This document shows, piece by piece, positions 62,907 through 63,022 of a stretch of DNA of 63,022 nucleotides. The notes below the pieces were generated by a model, which saw only the letters and a program-made list of their open reading frames with translations, ran no database searches and was not told where the DNA came from. Each line of letters opens with the position of its first letter. Within the stretch, counting starts at the first letter, position 1. Both the position numbers and the translations under genes were made by a program. Source of the DNA: Planctomycetota bacterium (GTDB lineage: Bacteria > Planctomycetota > UBA1135 > UBA2386); the NCBI GenBank assembly GCA_020848735.1, contig JADLHO010000211.1, positions 1 through 63,022 of the forward strand. Direction: 5' to 3'.

Positions 62907-63022
62907 CCGCAGCTCTCGCGGGAGAGATCACCGAGCTGCGGCAGGAGGGGAAGATCCAGCACCCGATGCTCGACCTGGTTCGGCAACGGGTGTTCGGCAT
63001 CGCGCTCGGCTACGCCGACTGC
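62672..63022 (+). mobile_element. Left part of an IS1380-family insertion sequence
   Basis: The element is cut by the window edge. Its left end is placed near 62672, where the sequence CCTAGCCCGGACTATTCGTG resembles the terminal repeats of IS1380-type elements; this position is an inference. The transposase start codon is 100 bases inside. The right end is not in the window. Confidence 0.55.
62771..63022 (+). CDS. IS1380-family transposase (3' partial)
   Basis: Only the first 84 codons are present, open to the window edge. 'FDAEATSSDGGLVLLRQIDD', 'LGLTAALA' and 'LVRQRVFGIALGYADC' are the conserved N-terminal parts of IS1380-type DDE transposases ('SSDGG...LLR' and 'RQRV..IALGYED'). The first catalytic Asp lies within 'SSDGG' or further on. 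The start at 62771 gives the family-typical N-terminus. Confidence 0.88.
   Translation, partial: MPDATRQTVLFPDLAKPTVVAFDAEATSSDGGLVLLRQIDDHLGLTAALAGEITELRQEGKIQHPMLDLVRQRVFGIALGYADC

Overview
The window is a high-GC bacterial chromosome segment. Several 60-base lines counted by hand give 67-73% G+C in ordinary genes. The protein content points to Planctomycetota: many secreted proteins with a lineage-typical C-terminal beta-rich module, a sulfatase, a pentaheme cytochrome, an ECF sigma factor fused to carboxypeptidase-regulatory repeats, and TolB-propeller/amidohydrolase proteins. This resembles the high-GC planctomycetes outside the classical Pirellulales. The lineage is an inference from protein style; no rRNA is present.

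Layout. Positions 1-10 kb: the tail of a secreted protein, a TolB-propeller/amidohydrolase fusion, a fused isobutyryl-CoA mutase (IcmF) on the minus strand, a secreted protein with an ASH-like domain, a di-heme cytochrome c peroxidase and an NTF2-like protein. Positions 10.1-22.7 kb: one leftward operon of eight secreted amidohydrolase paralogues, with 4-base stop/start overlaps at six of the seven junctions. Only one of the eight keeps the HxH metal motif, and one is a double-module protein with an inserted beta-barrel-like domain. Positions 22.9-26.4 kb: a secreted propeller protein, a 2Fe-2S ferredoxin, an RluA-type pseudouridine synthase, a methyltransferase and a small membrane protein. 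Positions 26.7-31.5 kb: a KamA (lysine 2,3-aminomutase-like) gene, a cysteine-cluster protein, two ATP-grasp ligases and a GNAT, the last three translationally coupled. This looks like a pathway that makes and conjugates a beta-amino acid.

Positions 33.2-34.5 kb hold a lower-GC gene with its own promoter, encoding an N-terminal nucleoside-deoxyribosyltransferase/TIR-like domain fused to a macro domain. It is the best candidate for a new NAD/ADP-ribose-linked defence protein. Positions 34.5-47 kb: a DUF418 membrane protein coupled to a two-domain GNAT, the sigma-factor/CNA-B fusion, ankyrin, FAS1, DUF2167 and SGNH-hydrolase proteins, an outer-membrane barrel and several planctomycete-type secreted proteins. 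A run of three perfect hairpins lies downstream of the barrel gene.

Positions 47.1-52 kb: an XRE regulator with a small partner, divergent from a NapH/CcoG-like polyferredoxin followed by a pentaheme cytochrome, a likely membrane-to-periplasm electron-transfer pair. Positions 52.1-61 kb: a methyltransferase, a membrane-anchored protein, an M14 peptidase with a GATase-like tail, a sialidase-fold secreted protein and a sulfatase. The right end (about 61.8-63.0 kb) has lower GC. It carries a transposase-like relic, a small secreted cysteine-rich protein, a membrane-protein gene apparently interrupted by an insertion sequence, and the 5' part of an IS1380-family transposase cut by the window edge.

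No tRNA, rRNA or CRISPR array was recognised, and no stretch longer than 300 bases lacks a gene.
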